This document shows positions 1 to 5,193 of a stretch of DNA of 5,193 nucleotides, one piece after another. The notes under the pieces were generated by a model, which saw only the letters and a list, made by a program, of their open reading frames with translations, ran no database searches and was not told the origin of the DNA. The DNA is taken from contig JAITHX010000123.1 of assembly GCA_031279735.1 (NCBI GenBank), positions 1 through 5,193 on the forward strand, written 5' to 3'. The position numbers were made by a program, and so were the translations under genes. Position 1 is the first letter of the stretch; each line of letters begins with the position of its first letter. The DNA comes from Prevotellaceae bacterium. GTDB lineage: Bacteria; Bacteroidota; Bacteroidia; Bacteroidales; UBA932.

Positions 1-1149
1 AACATAGGTACAATAGGCCATGTTGACCATGGTAAGACAACATTAACCGCTGCAATCACTTCCGTCTTGGCGAAGAAGGGTTTTTCCGAAGTTCGCAGTT
101 TTGATTCTATAGACAATGCCCCGGAAGAAAAAGAAAGGGGTATTACTATAAACACAGCTCACGTGGAGTATCAGACAGCAAACCGCCACTATGCACACGT
201 TGACTGTCCGGGTCACGCCGACTATATCAAGAACATGGTGACCGGCGCGGCTCAGATGGACGGAGCTATTCTGGTGTGTGCGGCAACCGACGGACCTATG
301 CCTCAGACGCGCGAACACGTTCTGCTGGCGCGTCAGGTTAACGTGCCGCGTATCGTTGTCTTTATGAACAAAGTTGATGCGGTTGACGATCCCGAAATGC
401 TGGAACTCGTCGAAATGGAACTCCGCGAACTTCTCACTTTCTATAACTTCGATGGCGACAACGCTCCCATCATCAAAGGTTCCGCACTGGGCGCCATGAA
501 CGGAGAGGCAGAATGGGAAGACAAAATCATCGAACTGATGGAAGCAGTCGATACTTATATCCCCATACCTCCCCGCGACAACGAAAAGCCCTTCCTCATG
601 CCGGTCGAAGACGTGATGACCATTCAGGGACGCGGCACCGTCGCTACGGGTCGTATCGAAACGGGTATCATCAAATTGAGCGAGCCGGTGGAAATAATCG
701 GTCTGGGCGAAAAACCCAAGAACTCGGTGGTTACGGGCATCGAAATGTTCCGCAAACTTCTCGATCAGGGCGAAGCCGGCGACAACGTGGGTCTTCTGCT
801 GCGCGGAATAGACAAAAAGGAAATCAAACGCGGACAGGTTATCGCTCGTCCCAATACCATCACTCCCCACACGAAGTTCAAAGCGGAAATATACGTTCTG
901 AAAAAAGAAGAAGGCGGACGTCATACTCCCTTCCACACCAAATATCGTCCTCAGTTCTATCTCCGCACGCTCGACGTGACTGGCGAAGTGGAACTCCCCG
1001 AAGGAGTGGAAATGGTGATGCCGGGCGACAACGTGACCATCACTGTCAATCTGATCTATCCGGTTGCCCTCAACAAGGGTCTTCGTTTCGCAATACGCGA
1101 AGGCGGACGCACGGTAGGTGCAGGTCAGATAATCGACATCGTAGAATAA
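1..1149 (+). CDS. tuf: Elongation factor Tu, 5'-truncated by the window edge
   Basis: EF-Tu is the cytoplasmic translational GTPase that delivers aminoacyl-tRNA to the ribosomal A site. The frame is open from base 1 to a TAA stop and gives 382 residues. By alignment to the remembered E. coli protein about 13 N-terminal codons lie outside the window, so the full protein would be about 395 aa, the usual length. Visible GTPase motifs (local numbering) are the P-loop GHVDHGKT at 6-13, the switch I RGIT at 46-49, DCPGH at 68-72 with the catalytic His72, NKVD at 123-126 and SAL at 161-163. Domains 2 and 3 follow and are intact, including RGTVATGRIETG and the C-terminal GGRTVGAGQI. NKVD replaces the NKCD more common in EF-Tu, a conservative change. 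Sequence signature is Bacteroidota-like. tRNA-Trp follows after 55 bp. The true start and the promoter are not visible. Confidence 0.98.
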   Translation, partial: NIGTIGHVDHGKTTLTAAITSVLAKKGFSEVRSFDSIDNAPEEKERGITINTAHVEYQTANRHYAHVDCPGHADYIKNMVTGAAQMDGAILVCAATDGPMPQTREHVLLARQVNVPRIVVFMNKVDAVDDPEMLELVEMELRELLTFYNFDGDNAPIIKGSALGAMNGEAEWEDKIIELMEAVDTYIPIPPRDNEKPFLMPVEDVMTIQGRGTVATGRIETGIIKLSEPVEIIGLGEKPKNSVVTGIEMFRKLLDQGEAGDNVGLLLRGIDKKEIKRGQVIARPNTITPHTKFKAEIYVLKKEEGGRHTPFHTKYRPQFYLRTLDVTGEVELPEGVEMVMPGDNVTITVNLIYPVALNKGLRFAIREGGRTVGAGQIIDIVE

Positions 1150-1165
1150 AACATTAAGAGACTAT

Positions 1166-1199
1166 AACCGGATCCGTTTCCGAACGAAAGGAACCGGTT
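1166..1199 (+). other. Hairpin between tuf and tRNA-Trp
   Basis: The arms AACCGG (1166-1171) and CCGGTT (1194-1199) are exact complements. Inside them, after an A-A mismatch, TCC (1173-1175) pairs with GGA (1190-1192), then G1176 bulges and TTTC (1177-1180) pairs with GAAA (1186-1189) around a CGAAC loop. That makes 13 base pairs. No T run follows, so it does not look like an intrinsic terminator. Its position 5 bp before the tRNA suggests a role in protecting the tuf 3' end or in processing a tuf-tRNA cotranscript, which is inference. Confidence 0.5.
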
Positions 1200-1204
1200 G
1201 ACAC

Positions 1205-1275
1205 AGGGGTGTAGTTCAAGGGCAGAATAGCGGTCTCCAAAACCGTTGATGGGGGTTCGAATCCCTCCACCCCTG
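1205..1275 (+). tRNA. trnW: tRNA-Trp (anticodon CCA)
   Basis: A full cloverleaf can be folded by hand. The acceptor arms AGGGGTG (1205-1211) and CACCCCT (1268-1274) form seven pairs, with discriminator G1275. The D stem is GTTC/GAAT (one G-U) around AAGGGCA. The anticodon stem GCGGT/ACCGT (one G-U) carries the loop CTCCAAA, giving anticodon CCA at 1237-1239, which reads UGG. The variable loop is four bases. The T stem GGGGG/CCCTC (one G-U) holds the loop TTCGAAT. The 3' CCA is not encoded (CCC follows), so it must be added by the CCA-adding enzyme. The G discriminator is the known identity base of bacterial tRNA-Trp. Linkage to tuf is the classic bacterial arrangement; the expected next gene, secE, is absent. 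Confidence 0.96.
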
Positions 1276-1288
1276 CCCCCTTTTTTTT
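1251..1288 (+). terminator. Possible terminator or attenuator overlapping the tRNA 3' end
   Basis: Five Cs (1276-1280) follow the tRNA discriminator and are followed directly by eight Ts (1281-1288). The C run can pair with GGGGG at 1251-1255, which otherwise forms the T stem of the tRNA, giving a GC-rich stem abutting a U tract. It would compete with tRNA folding and has a 20-base loop, so it may act weakly or not at all. If it works, it would limit read-through from tuf-tRNA into the dehydrogenase gene. No other terminator is seen in this interval. Confidence 0.3.
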
Positions 1289-1290
1289 AC

Positions 1291-1294
1291 GGAG
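1291..1294 (+). promoter_or_regulatory. Ribosome binding site of the dehydrogenase gene
   Basis: GGAG lies six bases before ATG 1301, a good Shine-Dalgarno spacing. It supports this start codon. The site matters because Bacteroidota genes often lack such motifs, and because the whole leader between tRNA and ATG is only 25 bases, leaving no room for an independent promoter there. Confidence 0.6.
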
Positions 1295-1300
1295 CATTCA

Positions 1301-2317
1301 ATGAAAGCAATACAAATTACCCGACCGGGAGAAATCGGAACGGTCGAAATAGAAAAGCCGGAACCCCGCAACGGGGAGGTTCTGGTGAAACTTAAATACG
1401 CGGGATTTTGCGGTTCGGATTTGAACACTTATCTGGGAAAGAATCCTATGGTGAATTTACCCGTAATACCCGGACACGAAATAAGCGCCGTGATAGCGGA
1501 AACAGCCGCCGGAACGCCTGAACTCTACGTGCCCGGAACTCCCTGCACCGTCAATCCCTACACTAATTGCGGATATTGTCCCTCGTGTCGCGGCGGACGT
1601 CCCAACGCCTGCCAGTTCAATCAAACGCTCGGCATACAGCGCAACGGAGCAATGAGCGAATATATCGCCGTCCCGTGGCAAAAAATTATTCCCTGCGCGG
1701 ATATTCCCTACAAGCATATAGCTCTGGTAGAACCCATGAGCGTGGGATTTCACGCCGTTTCGCGCGCCTCCGTCACCGACTCCGACACGGTTGCCGTCGT
1801 CGGCTGCGGAATGATAGGCTTGGGCGCCGTTGTTCGCGCCGCTTTGCGCGGAGCCGCAGTTGCGGCAATTGATATAGACGACAAGAAGCTCGCTCTGGCT
1901 AAACGACTCGGAGCGAAGCACACCGTCAATTCCAGAACGGAAGATGTTGGCGCGGCTCTGCGCGAAATCGCCGGAGGGTTCGGCGCCGACGTGGTGATAG
2001 AAGCTGTCGGTTCTCCGGCAACCTATCGGATGGCGGTGAACGAGGCTGCTTTCGCCGGCAGGGTTGTCTGCATAGGATACGCGAAAAGCGAAGTCTCGTT
2101 TGAAACCAAATATTTCGTAATGAAGGAACTCGACATCAGAGGCTCGCGCAACGCCATGCCGGAGGATTTTCGCGCGGTTATCGAGTATCTGAAACGGGGA
2201 ACTTGTCCCGCCGACGAACTCATTACCAAAGTCTATTTGCCCGAACAGGCGCACGAAGCGCTTGAGTTCTGGAAGTCCGATCCGGGAAACGTGTTCAGAA
2301 TCCTGATGGAATTTTAA
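1301..2317 (+). CDS. Zinc-dependent medium-chain alcohol/polyol dehydrogenase
   Basis: This is a 338-aa member of the zinc-binding medium-chain dehydrogenase family, which oxidises secondary alcohols of sugars, polyols or sugar acids with NAD(P). The N-terminal GroES-like half (about 1-145) has catalytic zinc ligands Cys37, His59 and Glu60 (in GFCGSD and PGHE) and the four structural-zinc cysteines 90, 93, 96 and 104. The Rossmann half has GCGMIG (168-173) and Asp190 at the end of the second strand, which favours NAD over NADP. The C-terminal GSRNAMPEDF recalls the RspB / L-galactonate 5-dehydrogenase (LgoD) / idonate-type branch, so a sugar-acid or polyol substrate is likely, but the exact substrate cannot be read. 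Length is normal for the family. Start ATG is backed by GGAG. The gene follows tRNA-Trp by 25 bp, and its TAA stop shares one base with the surE start, so the two are probably translated in a coupled way. Confidence 0.93.
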   Translation: MKAIQITRPGEIGTVEIEKPEPRNGEVLVKLKYAGFCGSDLNTYLGKNPMVNLPVIPGHEISAVIAETAAGTPELYVPGTPCTVNPYTNCGYCPSCRGGRPNACQFNQTLGIQRNGAMSEYIAVPWQKIIPCADIPYKHIALVEPMSVGFHAVSRASVTDSDTVAVVGCGMIGLGAVVRAALRGAAVAAIDIDDKKLALAKRLGAKHTVNSRTEDVGAALREIAGGFGADVVIEAVGSPATYRMAVNEAAFAGRVVCIGYAKSEVSFETKYFVMKELDIRGSRNAMPEDFRAVIEYLKRGTCPADELITKVYLPEQAHEALEFWKSDPGNVFRILMEF

Positions 2318-3096
2318 TGACTGAAAGACCCTTGATTCTGCTGTCGAACGACGACAGCATTAACGCCGCCGGACTGTATGCCTCGATTGAAATGCTTGCC
2401 CCGTTGGGCGATTTGCTCGTGGTGGCTCCCGACGTGCCCCGTTCGGGCGCTTCTCACGCCTTGACGGTGAACGACCCCGTGAGACTGCGCAAAGTGAAGG
2501 AAACGGAAGGACTGTTGATTTACACCTGTTCGGGAACACCCGCCGACTGTGTTAAAATCGCAACCGGCACCCTGCTGAAACGTCCGCCCGATTTGACGGT
2601 TGCGGGGATAAACCACGGTTCCAATTCCTCGGTGAGCGTAATCTATTCGGGAACAATGGGCGCGGCGATAGAAGCGGCAATGTCCGGTATTCCGGCGATA
2701 GGCGTTTCGCTGTGCAATCATTCGCCCGACGCCGATTTTTCGGCTTCTATAAAGTACGGAAGAATCATCGTCGAGAAAGTGCTGAAGGCGGGATTGCCCG
2801 ACAAAATATCGCTCAACGTGAATGTGCCCGACTTGCAGCCGGAACAAATCAGAGGAATAAAAATCTGCCGGCAAAACAGGGGCAGCTGGATAGAGAAATT
2901 TGAACATCGGCACGATTCGCTCACCGGAGAAGACCTTTACTCCCTGACGGGATTTTATCGCAACGAAGAACCCGAAGCCGACGACACCGACGAAACAGCT
3001 CTGGAGAACGGATATGTGTCCATAGTTCCCATACATGTGGATATGACCGCTTACGGAGTTATCGACACGTTGAAGAACAGTCTGGAAATATACTGA
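2317..3096 (+). CDS. surE: 5'/3'-nucleotidase SurE
   Basis: SurE is a divalent-metal phosphatase that dephosphorylates nucleoside 5'- and 3'-monophosphates, and in some species short polyphosphate; it acts in the cytoplasm and is linked to stationary-phase survival. The 259-aa protein has the family signature: LLSNDD at 8-13 with metal ligands Asp12 and Asp13, APDVPRSGAS at 37-46 with ligand Ser43, and GINHGSN at 97-103 with ligand Asn99, followed by IYSGTMGAA. SGTPADCV (72-79) is also typical. Length is normal for SurE. The SNDDS/INAAGL start region deviates slightly from the common SNDDGxxAPG. Start ATG 2317 overlaps the upstream stop as TAATG, with only a weak GATGGA upstream, consistent with translational coupling. 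The stop codon sits exactly at the edge of a large inverted repeat. A functional link to the dehydrogenase is possible but not established. Confidence 0.95.
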   Translation: MTERPLILLSNDDSINAAGLYASIEMLAPLGDLLVVAPDVPRSGASHALTVNDPVRLRKVKETEGLLIYTCSGTPADCVKIATGTLLKRPPDLTVAGINHGSNSSVSVIYSGTMGAAIEAAMSGIPAIGVSLCNHSPDADFSASIKYGRIIVEKVLKAGLPDKISLNVNVPDLQPEQIRGIKICRQNRGSWIEKFEHRHDSLTGEDLYSLTGFYRNEEPEADDTDETALENGYVSIVPIHVDMTAYGVIDTLKNSLEIY

Positions 3097-3246
3097 GGGA
3101 TGTGTTAGAAATAACTTATAAAGGATGCAGTTCGGTTTTTTTAGCACACAGATGACACAGATGACACGGATTTACACAGATTTGAATCCGCGTAAATCTG
3201 CGTCATCCGCGTCATCTGTGTGCTAAGTTATTTCTAACACATCCCT
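3096..3246. repeat. 151-bp element with perfect 23-bp inverted repeat ends
   Basis: The left arm 3096-3118 (begins AGGGATGTGTTAG) is the exact reverse complement of the right arm 3224-3246 (ends CTAACACATCCCT). Between them lie 22 unpaired bases with a T7 run and then a long imperfect hairpin (3141-3226). If the arms are counted as 22 bp (3097-3118 and 3224-3245), both sides are flanked by TGA (3094-3096 and 3246-3248), which could be a 3-bp target duplication, the left copy being the surE stop codon. There is no coding capacity. It could be a small non-autonomous mobile element or a structured 3' end of the surE transcript; a three-base match alone is weak evidence for transposition. Confidence 0.6.
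3141..3226. repeat. Long imperfect hairpin 1 made of degenerate 9-10-nt units
   Basis: The arms 3141-3182 and 3185-3226 pair over 42 positions: 36 Watson-Crick, one G-T and five A-C on the top strand. On the complementary strand the five A-C become G-T wobbles. The left arm is built from units acacagatg, acacagatg, acacggattt and acacagattt; the right arm is the inverted series with G at many of the purine positions. All differences between arms are transitions. It resembles intergenic repeat families of the form CRCRGATKW that I recall from Bacteroidota and other genomes, but no database match was made. Confidence 0.85.
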
Positions 3247-3256
3247 GAATGAATAA

Positions 3257-3340
3257 TAGCACGCAGATGACGCGGATGACGCAGATTTACGCGGAGTCAA
3301 ATCCGCGTAAATCTGCGTCATCCGTGTCATCTGCGTGCTA
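3257..3340. repeat. Near-perfect 39-bp hairpin 2, second copy of the repeat
   Basis: The arms 3257-3295 and 3302-3340 pair over 39 positions, with 38 Watson-Crick pairs and one G-T, around the six-base loop GTCAAA. The arm sequence (TAGCACGCAGATGACGCGG at its start) is the same unit series as hairpin 1, so the two hairpins lie in tandem, 30 bp apart. The right arms of both copies are almost identical. No T tract follows, so a classical terminator is not indicated, although such a stem could stabilise or block a transcript end between surE and the LamG gene. Confidence 0.9.
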
Positions 3341-3385
3341 AAACATTTCTTTCATCGACATGCGCTTTCGTACAGTATTTTTTTG

Positions 3386-3393
3386 TAGCTTTG
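3386..3393 (+). promoter_or_regulatory. Bacteroidota-type -7 promoter box for the LamG gene
   Basis: TAGCTTTG matches the Bacteroidota sigma-ABfr -7 consensus TAnnTTTG exactly and follows a T-rich stretch. It ends 19 bases before ATG 3413, so transcription would begin near 3398-3402 and the leader would be only about 11-15 bases. A clear -33 TTG/TTTG box at the expected 19-21-bp distance is not present; the nearest is TTTC at 3366-3369. Between hairpin 2 and the gene nothing else is seen. Confidence 0.55.
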
Positions 3394-3412
3394 CCGCCTA
3401 ATACAATGTGTG

Positions 3413-5193
3413 ATGAATACGAAAAAACTGTTTTGTTGCTTGATATTAAGCCTGACCGCACTGACATTGCTGACACTGGGCGTATATGGTTTCCCCGGAG
3501 GCGCGTCCTCCGGTCTGGAACAATCGGAAACAGATCGCAGCGAAGAGGTTTCATCCTCTCTTTCGGGCGAAGACTTTGACCTTATCGCTGCAATCGACGA
3601 GGAGGAAGATACGGCGAAACCTATTGCCGACAACACGCTTCTCGGACACTGGACTTTCGACCATGCCGACGCCGGACGAAACGTCGCCGCACGGGAATTT
3701 CCCGCTTCCGTCAACAGGAAAACGCGGATTGCCGAAGGCATAACCGGCAAAGCCATCGCGCTTTCGGTTCGCGACAGCGCAAAGCTGAGCGTGAAAGTTT
3801 CGCCCGATATACTTCCGATTGGCTTGAGGGAATTTACCTTTTTTGCATGGATTGCCCCCGATAAGATTGAAAAAGGCGCAAGCGTACTTTGCAAAGAGGA
3901 CGTAGGACAGTTTGGACAAAATCGCATGTCGCTGATTTTTCACGATAACGGATTTCTCGTGCTGGGAATCAACTGCGGCGAAAACTACGCCGAATGTAGT
4001 GCTCCCGTTTCTCCGCGCGAACTCTGCGACGGACACTGGCATCTCGTAGCCGGAACGTTTGACCGACAGAACATCATGCATGTATATCTCGACGGACGCG
4101 AAATCGCTTCGTTTGAACGTCAGACAACTATAAACACGGTGCGCGACTTTACGCCGACAACCGTTTGGCGCGATGATATTGCAAATTCCGATTATCAGTC
4201 AATAGACGATTTGACCCTGCATGGCGAGCCTTTGTTTATAGGTTCTACGGAAGGAAAGAAAAACTTTTTCAGCGGGAAAATCGACGAAGTGCGCTTCTAT
4301 TCGCGCGCTCTCGACGAAAAACAAATAGCTGATTTGTACGCGGAAGGAAAACAGCCGGTTTCCGAACTGGCGAGCAAAGCCCGCAAAATCGCCGCCGGAC
4401 TATACGACAAAGGCGATTCGTTTCTTGCAACTCTCGCTTCGACAGATAAAAACATAACGGAAGCCGCTAAACTCGACGAAAGCTGCGCTGCCGAACTATC
4501 GTATCTCCTTCATCGCGACTATCCGGCGGAAACAAACGCATATATAATGAAGTGGAAGAAAAGTCCTGTTGCCAATCTCCTTCTCGACGAAAAGCAGCGT
4601 CGCGAGGCGGTAAACAAATTGGCTGAGCCGGCATTTGAATATCTGCCGCTTACCGAAATGCAATGGCAGGTTCTTCCTCGGAGCGAACGTTCGAGCAGGG
4701 AACGGGCGAAGGCAATGCGCGCCTTATTCAACGAAGACGCAACAGCTTTGCTTGCAGATGCGAAACTTGATAAGAACGCGCTCGGAACAATGCTCTATGA
4801 AATGGAAACCTTGGTCGAAGAACGTCCGAGAATCTATGAACCGGTGGCAAAATATGTCAAGCCCGTAACTCCGGAAACCGTCAATCGCACATCCGACGAG
4901 GCGCGTAAAGTGCTCGAAAAAGACTGGATGTTTCAGTGCGACGACAAACCCACCGTCGAACGTTCGCTGAAAGAGATTGAATGGGCGCGTAAACTTGCGG
5001 CTCGCCTGCATCAGGAATCAGGAGCTTCAAAATCGGCTGCGGAAAAGCTCGAACAGCTCCAACAGCTCGAAAGTAAAGCCAAAGCGAAAGAATCCGGCGA
5101 CGAAGACGCGGAATTGTATTTTGCCGTAAGAACAGTGAAGCGCGAAATTCAGTTCAGCAATCCCGTCATTGATTTTGAATCCGTGCTTTATAT
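3413..5193 (+). CDS. Secreted LamG (concanavalin A-like) domain protein, 3'-truncated by the window edge
   Basis: The frame is open from ATG 3413 to the right edge, 593 codons with no stop, so the C-terminus is missing. Residues 1-26 form a signal peptide (KK, then a hydrophobic stretch rich in Leu/Thr); Cys8 and Cys9 lie within the hydrophobic core and do not form a usual lipobox. An acidic, Ser-rich linker spans about 34-70. Residues 76-310 form a LamG / Laminin_G_3 jelly-roll fold: LLGHWTFD at 76-83, FTFFAWIAP, DGHWHLVAGTFD at 206-217, YLDGRE at 225-230, FIGS at 275-278 and GKIDEVRFYSRALDEKQI at 288-305. Such domains bind carbohydrate or protein ligands outside the cell. Residues 310-593 are charged and probably helical, with a short coiled-coil-like stretch (KLEQLQQLE, 545-553), ending in VKREIQFSNPVIDF (575-588). 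I recall a similar motif in large exported proteins related to the hydrazine synthase alpha-subunit fold, but this is memory only. No Shine-Dalgarno precedes the ATG; GTG 3410 is an alternative start. Confidence 0.88.
   Translation, partial: MNTKKLFCCLILSLTALTLLTLGVYGFPGGASSGLEQSETDRSEEVSSSLSGEDFDLIAAIDEEEDTAKPIADNTLLGHWTFDHADAGRNVAAREFPASVNRKTRIAEGITGKAIALSVRDSAKLSVKVSPDILPIGLREFTFFAWIAPDKIEKGASVLCKEDVGQFGQNRMSLIFHDNGFLVLGINCGENYAECSAPVSPRELCDGHWHLVAGTFDRQNIMHVYLDGREIASFERQTTINTVRDFTPTTVWRDDIANSDYQSIDDLTLHGEPLFIGSTEGKKNFFSGKIDEVRFYSRALDEKQIADLYAEGKQPVSELASKARKIAAGLYDKGDSFLATLASTDKNITEAAKLDESCAAELSYLLHRDYPAETNAYIMKWKKSPVANLLLDEKQRREAVNKLAEPAFEYLPLTEMQWQVLPRSERSSRERAKAMRALFNEDATALLADAKLDKNALGTMLYEMETLVEERPRIYEPVAKYVKPVTPETVNRTSDEARKVLEKDWMFQCDDKPTVERSLKEIEWARKLAARLHQESGASKSAAEKLEQLQQLESKAKAKESGDEDAELYFAVRTVKREIQFSNPVIDFESVLY

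Noticed and set aside
43..936. Long open frame on the - strand opposite tuf
   Set aside because: It is antisense to the highly conserved EF-Tu frame, has low-complexity Phe/His/Asp-rich translation and no family motif; it results from codon bias of tuf.
513..1157. Open + frame overlapping the 3' half of tuf
   Set aside because: Its translation is Arg/Ser/His-rich with no domain, and it lies in another frame of an unmistakable EF-Tu gene.
1198..1228. TTGACA at 1198-1203 as a -35 box for the tRNA or dehydrogenase
   Set aside because: It begins 7 bases before the tRNA, so a promoter there would start inside the tRNA; the only -10-like match (CAGAAT) is 19 bp away and poor, and this box is not the Bacteroidota consensus.
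1457..2254. Open - frame opposite the dehydrogenase
   Set aside because: It is antisense to a gene with complete zinc and NAD motifs, and its translation shows no recognisable motif.
3136..3142. T7 run as a surE terminator
   Set aside because: No stable stem lies directly before it; the nearest complementary arms are the outer inverted repeat, whose partner is downstream of the T run.
2314..3147. 277-codon open frame on the - strand opposite surE
   Set aside because: It covers exactly the surE gene, whose active-site motifs are intact, and runs into the repeat block; the translation looks like a random shadow.
3141..3340. CRISPR array
   Set aside because: The repeats are inverted, short-unit and degenerate, with no regular unique spacers and no cas genes nearby.
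3413..3490. Lipoprotein signal based on Cys8-Cys9
   Set aside because: The cysteines sit early in the hydrophobic core, with hydrophobic residues continuing after them, unlike a lipobox cysteine at the cleavage site.
3352..4081. Two overlapping - strand open frames at the start of the LamG gene
   Set aside because: They are antisense to the signal peptide and LamG domain, whose family motifs are clear, and neither encodes a recognisable protein.

Overview
The window looks like chromosomal DNA from a member of the Bacteroidota, probably Bacteroidales-like. The evidence is the EF-Tu sequence, which has the Bacteroidetes-type stretches around SFDSIDNAPEEKERGIT and PFHTKYRPQFYLRT, and an exact match to the Bacteroidetes -7 promoter box (TAnnTTTG) upstream of the last gene. 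This assignment comes from remembered family sequences and no search was run.

Layout, all on the + strand: (1) 1-1149 is the 3' 97% of tuf (EF-Tu), cut by the left window edge. (2) 1166-1275 holds a hairpin and then a complete tRNA-Trp(CCA). (3) 1301-2317 is a zinc-dependent medium-chain sugar/polyol-type dehydrogenase, starting only 25 bp after the tRNA. (4) 2317-3096 is surE (5'-nucleotidase), overlapping the dehydrogenase stop codon by one base. (5) 3097-3412 is a gene-free stretch filled by large inverted repeats: a 151-bp element with perfect 23-bp outer arms, and two long hairpins built from degenerate 9-10-nt units (ACRCRGAT...). (6) 3386-3393 is a probable promoter. (7) 3413 to the right edge is the 5' part of a large secreted LamG-domain protein, open through the end of the window.

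The first four genes could form one transcript running from tuf through the tRNA into adh-surE. The tuf-tRNA-Trp pair is normally followed by secE-nusG-rplK in bacteria, so a metabolic dehydrogenase and surE here point to a rearrangement or a lineage-specific order. The LamG gene is a separate unit behind the repeat block. No CRISPR array, transposase or phage gene is present. The main points for a second look are the repeat block, the tuf-trnW junction, and the uncharacterised C-terminal region of the LamG protein.
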